Below the pieces are notes generated by a model, which did not search any database, was not told the origin of the DNA, and saw only the letters and a list, made by a program, of their open reading frames with translations. Positions 47,696 to 59,510 of a stretch of 64,000 nt of DNA are shown here, in pieces. Origin of the DNA: Mytilus galloprovincialis. Taxonomy: Eukaryota > Mollusca > Bivalvia > Mytilida > Mytilidae. The stretch lies in contig NC_134849.1 in assembly GCF_965363235.1 (NCBI RefSeq), positions 17,386,863 through 17,450,862 on the forward strand, read 5' to 3'. The translations under genes were made by a program, and so were the position numbers. Position 1 is the stretch's first letter. Every line of letters begins with the position of its first letter.

Positions 47696-50600
47696 ATGGA
47701 TTGGCTTATCCATTTCTTGTTGCTCTTCATATCTAAACATTCAATAGGTGAGTGAATCATTATATGTATTATGCTTATTTAACTAATATATAAATAAATA
47801 CTTTAACCATAAAGATAATCGAAAAGTATTTATGGAAAGTGGTATTGTACTTTACCACGCCAAACTACATACTTAATAGGCTAACGGTTTTATATTTACC
47901 ATTATACTTGTTCTGTCAAGCAGCATGTCCAAGTGGCGGATCTAAAAGGGGGTTCCGGGGGTGTAACCCCCTTTTGTGTACAATCAATGCATTTGAATGG
48001 AGACATCTAGTTAGAACACCCCTTTATCCTGGGTTAGGAAGCCCTTTATATAAATGGTTGGATCATACCCTGTGTCTCTAAACCCTGCTTTTGTGGACAA
48101 TCGATGCATTTGAATGGAGCCATCTAGTTGGGACATCCCTTTATCCTGGGTTAGGATCCCCCCTTATCTTAATGGTTGGATCAGACCCTGTGTCTCTAAA
48201 CCCTGCATGCAACTGATAGATATTCATGTTTGTATCAAAAAATTAAACATTGGATCCATATCATGTATAATCAAGCCTTAACACATATATTTTGATTTAC
48301 CTATCCTGAATTACATTTCTTCAGTTTCATCACGTGGGTTTTATGTTACCCCGTTATCTTAGGTCATTTCAGCATTGTATTTGTCGGTTCGGTGTATTTA
48401 AACCATGTGAATAAACAAACATTTTTAATTAATGTTGGTTCAAGATCGATTTTTTTTTCAGATTGTGTACAAATTATAAATATCAGTGGCAAAGTTATGA
48501 CAGAGAGCACGAATACGACATCATTTTCATTCAAGTGTTCAACGACAGGGAATTTCATGGGGTGTTCTGTTGAATTTCTTTTGGACAAAAAAACGAAAGA
48601 AAATATCAGACAGGTTAATGACAGTTGCTATCATAAACATGGAATATGTAATGCAAACAGATGTGAATGTTCCCCTAATTGTAAGAGTTTTGTCTGGATA
48701 CTAATTCCAAAGACAGACATGACTAATCATACATTTGGTTGTGGAGGTAAAATAGAAAATGCAGTATCCGGCATTCTTTATAGAGCTAATGCCACGCTTC
48801 TATTTGATGGAAACGGTAAGTAGCTATACTAACTAAATCGAATAAAGCTAAATCGGATACTTCTCAGGGAGCATACAATGAATCGTCCGGATATGTTCAA
48901 CCGGAGACAATACACACATTTGAAAAGGAAATATTTACCTAACTGCCTAACAAACACTGACATGAAAAAAAAGAAAAAAAAAAACGTTTGGCAAAAGTCT
49001 GAGGAATCAGAATAGAGTATAAGAAACACGAATCATGTTTTTCAAATGCTCATTCCTACATATGTTCAAAAAAGAATTTTATTATATATGGTAACTAATT
49101 ACCAGTTACGCATTTAAGATCGGAAGGAATAGGATTATTCAAAAACAATAGCAATCAATTTTTGTAATTTAAAAAAAAAATCACAATTATACCAGTTAAA
49201 CCGAAAATCAGTACCATCTGTCATTTAATTATCATTAAATTGATAGTGTCGATATATGAGTGACGATTGAAACAATGAAAAGTCAAATCTGAGAAATCAA
49301 TTCTTGTTGATATCTGAAAAAAGTAGTTCTTTAATATTTTGCATTATTGCTTATACATGTTGCCAAAATATAATGACGTTCTGTTTTTCCAAATGGATGT
49401 TTGATATACTTTCTTAAATATTTCTGTTAAATTGGAAATTCATGATCCTTTTATATCAATAATTTGATAGGCATTTATCTGTCTGTTATTATACGTTTCC
49501 TTCGACGGGTATTATCTGTATGCTATTTTCTGATCGAACACGTATTCATTATTCCAAATATTAGATGGTTGAAAGAGAAAACACGGTTAAAACATACGCA
49601 GTTCCTACTTTGTAAAACATTGACAGTAACTGCACTTTCTGTATAGCATTGGATAGTGAAAAATTGATAGAATAAGTATGAAAAAGTAAAAGTGAACCGT
49701 CTTATGTAATGTATATTTAGATATAGCTATTATACACAAGTTATAACTACTTATGTGTTTGTACACACTTGTAGAATTTTACCTCATCGAAAATTCGACG
49801 CACCAAATCAAAGATTCCACAAACGGACCTACAATTAAAGAACAAGAAAATAAGATAGGTAAGCATTTCATAAAGATATGTACTACACGATAATCATATA
49901 TAAGAGAATCAAATGTTCAAGGCTACATTGTACTATGATTAGGAACGTGATAGGTTCATGTGATACCAGATATAAAACTAGCTACATGTTGTCCTGAAAA
50001 ACCATAAGATGATAAGCAATTATACTTATAAAGATACAACTGTTCTTGCGATTTTCTAAACAAAATACAAAGGACCATCGAAAACCGATTATGTTTTTTT
50101 ATAACGAAAGTGTAATCTAAATAAAAAAAAAGTATACTACAAATACATAAGGTATAAACTGGTAGTTAACCTACGAAACTTATTATTGTGAACCACCTAA
50201 TTTTCCCAAACGATTTTTTTTCGCAACTTTCGCAAGTAGAAAAATAACGCGATTATAAATAGTCGCCTATTTTCAAACTTTGATGTTTCCTTATCCAATT
50301 GCTTCAAGTTAATTTGAAAATCGCGAAATCAAATCGATGCAAAATAGATTAAAAAGAACTAAACGCGAAGAAAAGTATCCACTGAAATAAGTTGTCTAAC
50401 AGCATTCAAATCCCGCTAGGTCATTTTTACATGCTTATGTTAAACTAAGCTGTATTCAGAATTGGTACATACTCTGTAAAAGAAATATGAAATAAACGTG
50501 ATTTCGAATTTAGCGTTTGTTACATGAACTTTTAGACCAAACAGCCTAATGTTCATGCTCATTAACTAACACAACCCTTTGGTGACATACGAGTGTTTGT

Positions 50601-53600
50601 AGTGACGTTGTTTTTAGCCATGCAAAAAAAAAATCCACCATTAAATGATAGCGTCCAATTGCGCATTTTCCCAGGATTTAGATGTAGTGTACGTCCGTAA
50701 AAAATGCGTTTAGCAAGGAAAATGGAATTAAGTGCATTGCTAATATCCACAAATAGACACAAAAGAATCGTCAATATCTTTAACCTTGCATGACATTAAA
50801 CGTTCACATACTCCGAAATTTTACGTGTGTACATGGGTACAGTGTAATGACTTAGTAAAACGCTTAGAAATTGGTTTAAAAAGATTTAAAAAAATAGGTA
50901 ACCTGTAATTAACTGCTACAAGTTAATCACTGTCACAATAACTCTCAATAGTCCCACAAACACATTTCCGTTTGTCCCTCAAAATTTCATTATTTCTTTA
51001 CCTGTAATTCTAAAAAAGGAGACAATCGGTTAGACACCATGAAAATATGAAGAGTCAAAAATTAGTTTTATGGTTCAATAAATTCAAAATAAAGTATTGC
51101 CATTCATTATAGATTAATTTTTGTCAAAAATAAGACTAAAAAAACTTTTTATATTATTTATATTAACAATAAAAACGTACACACATGTTGGTGTTTCGCC
51201 ATAAAAAATTAAAACATTGAAAATAAAAGTAATACTTTTAACCAATAAGAAGACAGTAAATACACCAAATTTATTTATTCGTTAATACGTTTAATTTTGA
51301 ATTGAATGATATAAACTATATCATTTAAAGATCAAGACAATAAGAATCATTAACTTTTCAATATTTAAATAAAAAAAAACCTAGCAAATATCTTGTTGAT
51401 GTTCTGGGGAAAAAAAACTGAGGTTGCTTTAGTGCCAAAACTAAGACAAATTTATTTCATCATAATTTGTCTCTCAAATCATGAAATACCTGCAAACAAA
51501 TTGTTAAGGGAAAATCACTATAGAACTGAATAGACTGTTTGTTCGTCAAGGAAAAATATGTTACAGGAACACTTTAATAGGTTTTCGTTGCATTTATAAG
51601 TTATAACGATATTAATTGTTGTGCATGATCTTTCGTGTTGTATTTGGTTTTGCTTACTCTGAATTATCAATAACGATAGAGTTTTACAATAATTTGAATA
51701 ACTTAACATTTTTTCCGTTATAATAATAGACGAAAAGTAAAACTTCCTTGGCATTTTTCAGATTTTGTTTATGTTATAGTCGGTGGTACAGTGGTGATTG
51801 TTATTTTGTCTGTCGTAATTTTGATTTGTATCATTCGTCGAAAAGACTATGGTATGTACTTATTATATTCATTAAGCATACCCATGAGAAACCATTCTTA
51901 CTCTGCATGAACTTGATTGATATTTCAATATAGAATTGAGAATGGAAACGGAAAACAGATAAAAAGACAACAACTGAAAACAGTCAAAGGCCATAAATGG
52001 TGGGTCTTCAACACACCCAGATATGGCTTCAGTTGGCCCATCATCACATTTGTTTATTTATTCAGCGAAAATGAATGTCAAACTAGACATGGAAACATAG
52101 AAATAAACAGAAGTAAAATGCATCATACAAGTTTTACAAAAGTTAGAGGGACAGGCATGCAATGCGTTGGGGATTAACATGAGATCAACGCTCACTCTAT
52201 AAATCTATCTGATTTTTGATAAACATTTATACGACATAACACACACTCAAACTCAGTCAAAAAAAGGTCTGATCCCAATGTTTGAATTTTTCGAAAAACT
52301 AAGGATTTTCTTATCCCAGGCATAGATTACCTTAGCCGTATTTGGCACAACTTTTTGGAATTTTGGATCCTCAATGCTCTTCAACTTTGTACTTGTTTGG
52401 CTTTATAAATATTTTGATATAAGCGTCACTGATGAGTCTTATGTAGACGAAACGCGCGTCTGGCGTGCTGGATTGTGGTCCTGGTACCTTTGATAACTAA
52501 TTAGAAAACGTAACAAAAGAATCTTATAAAATGACAATAATACATAAAATAACAAAAGACTACTAGCATATGACTGACATGCCAGTTCTAGACCCCACTT
52601 GAAATTATTAAGAGATTGTGTCTTCATCATATGCAAATCAAACACAAACCCTCCCGTTAGTGGTTCAGTATCATACCACCATTAAGTATTCGAGATCGGC
52701 AACTGGATTTAGAAAAAATGTGTTTATTTTTTGTGCACTAACTTTATGAGTAAATTGATATTAATTCCGAAAAATGCCGTGCTTAGTGACATGAACATGC
52801 ATTGTAACTATACCGCTTCTGAATAATCCCATTCGCATGTTTTGTAAGTTTTTGAGGCTTAATGCTGATATTGTTTTGTTTTATGTGAAATACCTTAACG
52901 TATAAGAGGTAACTGAATAGAATGTTACAAATGATTCTTTTGTAGACAAAACTCACTTCTGGCGTACAGAATGTTAAATCTGGTATCTACGATGACTTGA
53001 CTGCATATGCATGTTTAAAGCAATATATAAACCCTGATATAATTCAATGTTTGATTTGAAAAATGCCATGGAAATGCATATTCCCAATACAATTATTGGT
53101 TGCTAAATTGAAGTTGAAAACAATATTTTCTTTTAAAAACGCCGCTCATCTTTCTATAGTTTCTTTCAGTCACATTCGTAAAATGTTATATAATCATTAG
53201 TTGTCTTTGTGATGATATTCAGGACGTGTGTGTACATGTATTTATGTTGCTAAGTGTCAAAATTGAATTTCGTATATTGTTGTTGCTTACTCTAGTGAAA
53301 ATGTTTTGAATTTTCCAAAAAAATCTTGGCATCCAACAATACTTTCTAGTCATAGAAAAACGGTACTGTTAAGGCTTAATCATTAAACTAATGTTCTAAT
53401 TGTTTTTTTTTTTATCACTTATCGATGTTAACTAAAAATTTTAGATATCAACAGTGTTGAAACAATAAGGTAATTGTACGGAAGCGTATTAGCGCCACAC
53501 ATTTTTTTTAAAATTTTTCTTCCTGTGTTGGCGTTTTAACGCAAACCTTTGCGTTATAACGCATATATCTTGATTTCAATTATTCGTTAATTTTTGTATA

Positions 53601-56231
53601 TATGTCCGTCTGTCATTCATTTCGAATGTGATTTACTAGTTGATAAAAAAAGAAACATACATACAAGGCCAAATCATTATGAAAGATATGCAGAGGAATA
53701 ATGGAATACTTGAAGTGCAATTATAGATACATTAAGACTGATTTGTGCATCAGAAAAGTATATAATTTAGCAAGAAAATAGATATAGTTTAGTACATGTA
53801 TATAATCATATTCAAATTGAAAGATCAAAAATAATGTCATACAATTGCGAAACCTCCAAGTCAAATAGACAAAATGATCTTTCTGCTTTAAAATGAATTA
53901 TTAATAAGGAAACATTTTTTTTTTAAATCTCAGAATATGATTATGATTCTTTGATAGAAAGTCATTGAATTTTCATTTCAATATAATGCAGTTATGTTAA
54001 GATGCTTGGGTAGCAATTTGAATAGAGAGCACATGATTTTATTAATAAAAAAGGCAACAGTAGTATACCGATGTTCAAACTCATAAATCCATGGACAAAA
54101 AACAAAATCGGGGTAACAAACTAAAACTGACGGAAACGCATAAATATAAGAGGAGAACAACGACACAACACTACAATGTAACTAACACACACAGAAACGG
54201 ACCAACACCTTCATTCTATACATTTATTGCTTGTTTGAATCTAACCTACTTTACACAATTCTCAAACGAGGTCTTACTTTGGAAGTGTATTTATATTCGG
54301 TTAAAGCTATATTAGCATGGTTGATTTTTTTTCTTCGGTATAACCTCAATTCACTCAATTTTCTTTGTAATATATATACTAGTAGAAACATGAATATCGT
54401 TTTTGGGGGCCTTTATAGTTTGTTGTTCAGTGTGAGCCAATGCTCCATGTAAAAGACCGTACCTTGGCCTATGATGGTTTACTTTTACGAATAGTGACTT
54501 AGATAGTGAGTTGTCTTATTGGAACTCATACCACATCTTCTTATATTATTCTGCGCAATATTAGTCAATGATATGATCTAATTATTCAAGCATTTTACTT
54601 TGCAATGACTACAAAGGTGATAAATTTTAATATATACAGCCTCCTCCATTAATAACTACTGTTTCCTTTGAATCTTAAATAAGAAATAAGATAAAACAAA
54701 TGTTTGCGTTATTACGCAAATGTTGCGTCAAATGATTGCGTTATATGGCAAAGGTTTGCGTTATAATGCAACGGTTTGCGTTTTAACGCAAAAGGTTTGC
54801 GTTTTATCGCAAAGGTTTGCGTTTTATCGCACAGGTTTGCGTTATATAGCAAAGGTCATCTTCGTTAGCCAAGGGTTACGATCCACTCCCGCTCTCTTCA
54901 CCCTTGGCGGATTGAGATAAAATTTCGGAGACACAAGGTAAGGATTTTTATTGGTTGCAGTCAAAACTCGCTGCATCCAATCAAAAAGCGCCTATAACAT
55001 GATCACGTGTAAATGTAGAAAGTGTTTGTAAACAATTACCACGTGTTAACTGTGCAACAAGTTTTTACATCCCTAAACATACGACTAAATTTAGTGACAA
55101 CTTGAATGTTTTTAATCAACCAATAGAAATTCCTGTGTATGTTTCATGGACAAATGCATGAATGTTGACATATATTTTCATTTAAGGCTTTACCAAGTGT
55201 GTAGAATTTTGACGCTACCGTGTTTTTACCTGCAAATTGAAGAGTTCAAGTGCTACCATTGGTCAAGAACAATGTATTCGGAATGGGCGTGATTTTTATC
55301 TTCCGATAGATGGCGCAACATTGTTATCACAAATGTTGGCTCAATCCGCCAAGGGTGAAGAGAGCGGGAGTGGATCGTAATCCTTGACTAGTGAAGATGA
55401 GCAAAGGTTTGCGTTATAAAAAAAAATTTGTGGCGCTAATACGCTTCCGTATAATTGTGTTTTAATTGTGTTTTTTTTAGGAATATTTTCTCGTTCGTAC
55501 ATGTCTCTTTATTTTCACAAGACAGAAAGATCATAATTTTTCTAAGATTATTTTTTGTTTTGTATTTTAGATAATTCTAAAGAAAATTCACCAATGAACA
55601 ACGAAATGGAGTTAGACAGCACTGTAAGTTAAAAACAATAATATGCTTAACAATGTTTCTATGTGTAACTATAACAATCACACTGTTTCTTGAACAAATA
55701 AGTGAAACGATTTTCAGTGTAAGTCTAGAAGTACATACATACGCAAAATATATACAAGGGTTGGGATCATGCTAACATGTTTAACCCTGCCACATTATGT
55801 ATGTATTTGCCTTTACGAAGTCAGGAGCCTGTTTTTCTGTGGTTGCCGTTTGTTTTTGTGTTATATATTTGTTCTTATTCGCTGTTTTGTACATTCATTG
55901 GTCGTAAGTTACCTCGTTTTAACATTTGTGATTTCTATGCCTTTTATAACTGACTTTGTGATATGGGTTATCCTCATTGCTGAAAGCAATACTTTGACCT
56001 AAAGCTGCTATTTTGTGTGTCATATGATCTCTAGTGAAGAGTTTTCTCTTTGATAATCATACCAAATATTCTTTTTTATATTATCTGTAGTTTTTTTTTA
56101 TTGAACTTTATTTGAAAATTAACAAATTCTTTATGTCTTCCTTCTATAAGTTCAATATATTTATGATATTGTTAAATTTGTTTATTTTACAGGCATATGC
56201 ATTTAGTACAGACAGTCAAGCATCAGGATAA
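47696..56231 (+). CDS. Ig-like single-pass membrane receptor, six exons, 223 residues
   Basis: Exons are 47696-47747, 48462-48815, 49775-49858, 51762-51851, 55571-55623 and 56193-56231, ending TAA. All junctions have GT/AG, and the first four introns are phase 1, so the frame holds throughout. Residues 1-17 form the signal peptide (MDWLIHFLLLFISKHSI). Residues 18-135 form one Cys-rich Ig-like domain: FSFKC resembles a B strand and FVWILIPKTDMTNHTFGCGG the E-F region. Nine or ten Cys and five N-glycosylation sequons are present. Residues 136-163 are a stalk. Residues 164-193 hold the membrane segment (FVYVIVGGTVVIVILSVVIL, then RRKDY). Residues 194-223 form a short acidic/Ser tail ending in AYAFSTDSQASG. 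The protein probably sits at the cell surface as a receptor or adhesion protein; ligand unknown. It is divergently paired with the minus-strand Ig gene starting at 43370. Confidence 0.8.
47934..48206 (+). repeat. Two-copy 117-bp tandem repeat in intron 1, led by a CAGTGGCGGAT-like end
   Basis: 'cttttgtg' starts each unit at 47971 and 48088. Both contain 'atgcatttgaatggag' and end 'ctgtgtctctaaaccctgc'. The leading 'agtggcggatctaaaa' resembles the left end of the MITE at 2963. It lies 250 bp before the Ig exon of the plus-strand gene. Confidence 0.8.
51917..52190 (+). repeat. Interspersed repeat M4
   Basis: It contains 'aactgaaaacagtcaaaggc', 'gggtcttcaacac' and 'ggttagagggacaggc'-like blocks that I recognise as a frequent mussel repeat. 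It lies in intron 4 of the plus-strand receptor gene. Confidence 0.6.
52258..52502 (+). repeat. Interspersed repeat M3 with hammerhead-like core
   Basis: The core at about 52425-52465 reads CACTGATGAG, then a stem-loop made by GTCT...AGAC, then GAAA, then an ACGC...GCGT stem. The base at the cleavage position is G, which is not permitted in active hammerheads, so this copy should be inactive. The upstream part contains 'gccgtatttggcacaac'. Confidence 0.65.
54702..54856 (+). repeat. Array of TTTGCGTTATANCGCAAAGG units
   Basis: About seven direct units of 20-24 bp are each nearly palindromic, of the form 'tttgcgtt...aacgcaaagg'. The last unit is split by the nested MITE and resumes at 55400. 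Confidence 0.85.
54857..55399 (+). mobile_element. Nested Mutator-like MITE, 543 bp
   Basis: Terminal inverted repeats of 59 bp (54857-54915 and 55341-55399) match at all but about five positions and include 'gatccactcccgctctcttc'. A 9-bp direct duplication, AGCAAAGGT, flanks it (54848-54856 and 55400-55408). Long inverted repeats plus a 9-bp duplication are typical of Mutator-like elements. The interior is non-coding. The element sits inside the GCGTT array, which gives the order of insertion. Confidence 0.85.
55755..56080 (+). repeat. Interspersed repeat M1, complete but divergent
   Basis: It begins 'gggttgggatcatgctaac' and ends with 'gataatcataccaaat'. It lies in intron 5 of the plus-strand receptor gene. 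Confidence 0.75.
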
Positions 56232-56337
56232 CTTTTACAAAAACAAATGATTCCTCGTTTTTGTAATTGAATCAGTATTTATTGTTGTATGACTATTCGG
56301 TGGTATGAAGATGAAAAACTTGGGTTAAACATAGTGC

Positions 56338-56343
56338 AATAAA
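56338..56343 (+). promoter_or_regulatory. Polyadenylation signal AATAAA
   Basis: AATAAA, 107 bases after the stop codon of the plus-strand receptor gene. It supports 56231 as the true end of the coding region. Confidence 0.55.
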
Positions 56344-58504
56344 TGAAATGATTCCAGAGGGACAGTCAAACTCATAAATTGAAAAAGAAAAAGAAGACAA
56401 ACAAAAAATAGTACACAAATCACAATGTATAAAATTAAAGACTAAGCAACACGAACCACACACACAAATAATATGTTCCTGCTATCAAATCATAATGTGT
56501 TGTTGTCATAAAATATAATGTCGGTTGATTGAACAAACAAATCGTCTGCGAAAAATTGTGCAATACAAATAGTAATAAGTGTTTCCTGTAAATACGTTAT
56601 AAAATAGTATGTACCTTCAGACTTGTTTTAAGTTAATCTATCAAATTAAAAGTAGATGTTAAGAAATGAGCAACATATGTTAGATATAAAATAAGACGAC
56701 GTGGTCATGCTTATGCTTATGAGAGTTCTCTCCACAAATGACTAACTGACATGAAAAGTAACTACTGTAGGTCACTGTATGGTCTTCAATAATAAGCAGA
56801 CTATTTACTGCATAGCCGGCTATACACAAAAAAAAAACAACACACAACATGACAATTGTAAATCAATTATTATATGCAAAATAATACTGAAAAAAATAAT
56901 ATTTTACACAGCAACAAACAACAATCATTGATTTCAACAAGCACACTAGAAGTGTTACGGTTAACTCGTTGAAAGGCGATAATGTACTTTAGCTTGTAAG
57001 TACTATTTAAATGTCAATTTTGTTCTCATTTCATTTTATATTTGGCCAAGGCAAGTCAAAAAGAGAGATATTATACATGTTATATACATGTTCTAGCCTA
57101 AATGTTAAGAACTATAAATGACTGAATGAATATTCAAATAAATACATAAATCAAAATGTTCAATTAACTAGAACTAGAAAAGGAAAGTTCACAATTAGAA
57201 AGCTAAAATCATCTCTTTTAAAATTTGACAGAATAACAAGCCGTAACTAAACTAAAAATATATATAGGAAGATGTGGTGTGAGTGCTAATTAGACATCTT
57301 TCCTTCCAAATAACAATTTATAAAAAAAATTATAGGTCAAGGTACGGCCATCAACACGTCACTTGGCTCACACCGAACAACAAGCTATCAAGTGCCCCAA
57401 AAATACTAGTGTAAAACCATTCAAACGGGAAAACCAACGGTCGAATCTATAAAAAACGAGAAACGAATATGTAGATATACAAATGGCCATTATATTAATT
57501 AATCGAAACTATAAACAATTTGTATTTGTCAACGAAGTGTTAGTTTTTGAAAATAGTGTGGATAAACAACACTGTTTGATAATATTAGCCTAAATACTTA
57601 ATTCAGTACCCTCTGTACTTAATCCTGAACAGTTTGACGTAAAAAAAATAACGTTTGTATTGAAAGCAATGAAAACATTTTTTTTAGATTGCAGAAAAAA
57701 GAAAAAGAGACTTTTTCATTAATGATGAAATCTTGAAGTAGGAAATTATATTTCAATCACGGTTACTCTACAAATTGTCTTTCCTGAAAATATTACACAG
57801 GAAGTTATAATACTTAGATTAAATATAAAGTTAAAAAAAGTCAGCAATATTTTTGTTTAGAATAGGAAAAGATTACAAAGTCATGGACATGATTCTAGAA
57901 ATAGAGAAAGTTCAAGCCTACATTGCATTGTGTACTGGCATACGTGTAATATATTGCACTTTACTTTTTAACATATTCTTACAAAATTATAGCTAATCAG
58001 AAAAGCTCGAGTGATTTCAAGAATCATTTTTTAACTTTTTAAATTTAAACAAATGCTTATGTATGAAAGTTTATTGATAACATTAGCAGTACGAAAAAAA
58101 TACATTGCTGAAAAGGCACCACAATTTATTTCCCAAAGGGGACCTGTAAAAAGTTACTTAACGAGTCCTAATATTTATCTTGCCTCCTATTAATTTCTAG
58201 GAATATGATTGGTTATAAGCAGACGCCTGGATATCGTGTATTCCATATTTTGTTAGTAGGCGCGGTTAGAAGTGTTGTTACATCCTTTTATAATAACAGC
58301 ACGATGTTGAGGAAAATTGTTAAAAGGTTTCAACAGACGAAGAAATTGATGAAAAACGATTGAAAGAATTCGCAAAACACATTTATAGCGAACAAGTTGT
58401 TATTGTTGGTCTTCGTTTTTGTATAGATCAACGGAAATAATTTTAACGGTATTACAGACTTCATCACTTAAATAGGCTACTAGAGATTACTTACCAATTG
58501 TAAA
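56344..58504. other. Non-coding stretch with repeat fragments
   Basis: About 56350-56470 holds an M2-like minus fragment ('actaagcaacacgaacca'). About 57265-57480 is a minus-oriented copy of the divergent M1 subfamily ('aggaagatgtggtgtgagtg' to 'aaaaacgagaaacga'). About 57525-57785 shares sequence with 13405-13625. No gene is seen. Confidence 0.5.
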
Positions 58505-58757
58505 TATTGTCGTTTGTTAATGTGTTACATATTTGTTTTTCGTTCATTTTTTTACATAAATAAGGCCGTTAGTTTTCTCGTTTGCATTGTTTTACCATTG
58601 TTTACATTGTCTTATCGGGGCCTTTTATAGCTGACTATGCGGTATGAACTTATTGTTGAAGGCCGTACGGTGACCTATAGTTGTTAAAGTCTGTGTCATT
58701 TTGGTCTTTTGTGGATATTTGTTTCATTGGCAATCATACCACATCTTCTTTTTTATA
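58505..58757 (+). repeat. Interspersed repeat M1, 5'-truncated
   Basis: It begins with 'tgttaatgtgttacatattt' and ends 'ggcaatcataccacatcttc', so only the 3' three quarters of the M1 order is present. Confidence 0.8.
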
Positions 58758-59209
58758 TAGTCGATGAGAAAAGTAAACAAAATTGTTTCGGGGGAGCTTG
58801 GGGCAAGGGAGGGGAACCAACATATTTGCCTTGGTACTTTCCTCCATTACCTTTTGCAAATATGTTTTTTGTTGCATGTTGGTTATGTGTGTGGCGATAT
58901 TGTCTTGTTGAGAACATTTTTCTACAAAAAAGATGGGTTATTAACATTATTGTGATGAGCCTTCGTTAAGTACAGAATTTGTAAAGTTATTTCAAACATC
59001 TCGATATTCATATTTCACAAGTAAATGCAAGTTTGACTTGTGCCATTGCATGCAGTGTCATGATACTTGATAGACAAATCTATCAAACTTCCGAGAACCA
59101 GTACGCTTAAATATAAAATTAAAGGTATGTTGATATTTTTCATCACAAGTCAAGAGAAGGTATAGTTTTTAAATGAAGTGACTGCCACTTTATTTGAACT
59201 TAAGACAAA
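58758..59209. other. Non-coding stretch
   Basis: Three overlapping short frames on both strands have no recognisable domain and share the same GC-richer patch; I do not call a gene. Confidence 0.45.
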
Positions 59210-59510
59210 GTAGCCATGAAGGGTTGATACAGATGATATCGAATATGTTCCTTAAGTCGTAACTTCAATCCCCTTCCATTTTCATGAATGTGAACTACCG
59301 AATTAAACTATTTACTGGGGTTTGATAAAATGAGCAACACAACGGGTGCCACATACGAAGCAGGATCTGCTTACCCTTCCGGAACACCTGAGATCACCCC
59401 CAGCTTTTGTGGGGTTCGTGTTGCTTAGTCAAAGCCATGGCGTTGTCATTTTTTTTTATCTATGAGTTTAACTCTTTCTCTGGTATCTTCCGACCCTCTT
59501 TTATTATCCA
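59210..59510 (+). repeat. Interspersed repeat M2, copy A
   Basis: It contains 'gatatcgaatatgttcctta', 'cccttccggaacacctgaga' and 'ggggttcgtgttgctta'. It is similar throughout to the copy at 60690-61080, including the segment upstream of the 'gcaacac' block, so the shared element is at least 300 bp. Confidence 0.75.

Larger units (their letters stand above)
53477..55451 (+). mobile_element. TIR transposon with TACGGAAGCG ends and internal GCGTT arrays, copy 1
   Basis: The left end TACGGAAGCGTATTAGCG and the inverted right end match over about 22 bp. TAATTG flanks both sides (53471-53476 and 55452-55457). The interior has palindromic units of the type TTTGCGTTATAACGCAAA near the left end and a direct array of them at 54702-54856. 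The rest of the interior carries M5 (about 54050-54210) and M1 (about 54440-54545) copies and a nested MITE. No transposase is seen. The element lies in intron 4 of the plus-strand receptor gene. Confidence 0.75.

Noticed and set aside
49464-49646. Possible extra phase-1 exon in intron 3 of the plus-strand receptor gene
   Set aside because: A GATAG acceptor precedes a partly hydrophobic frame, but it holds several Arg residues and has no convincing donor in phase.
51917-52177. 86-codon frame in intron 4 of the plus-strand receptor gene
   Set aside because: It coincides with interspersed repeat M4.
54702-54856. CRISPR-like spacing of repeated GCGTT units
   Set aside because: Units are contiguous, palindromic and inside a transposon in a eukaryotic genome; there are no spacers of constant length.
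58709-58969. Frames on both strands over the same GC-richer patch
   Set aside because: The patch starts inside an M1 repeat end; the mirrored frames reflect composition, not coding.
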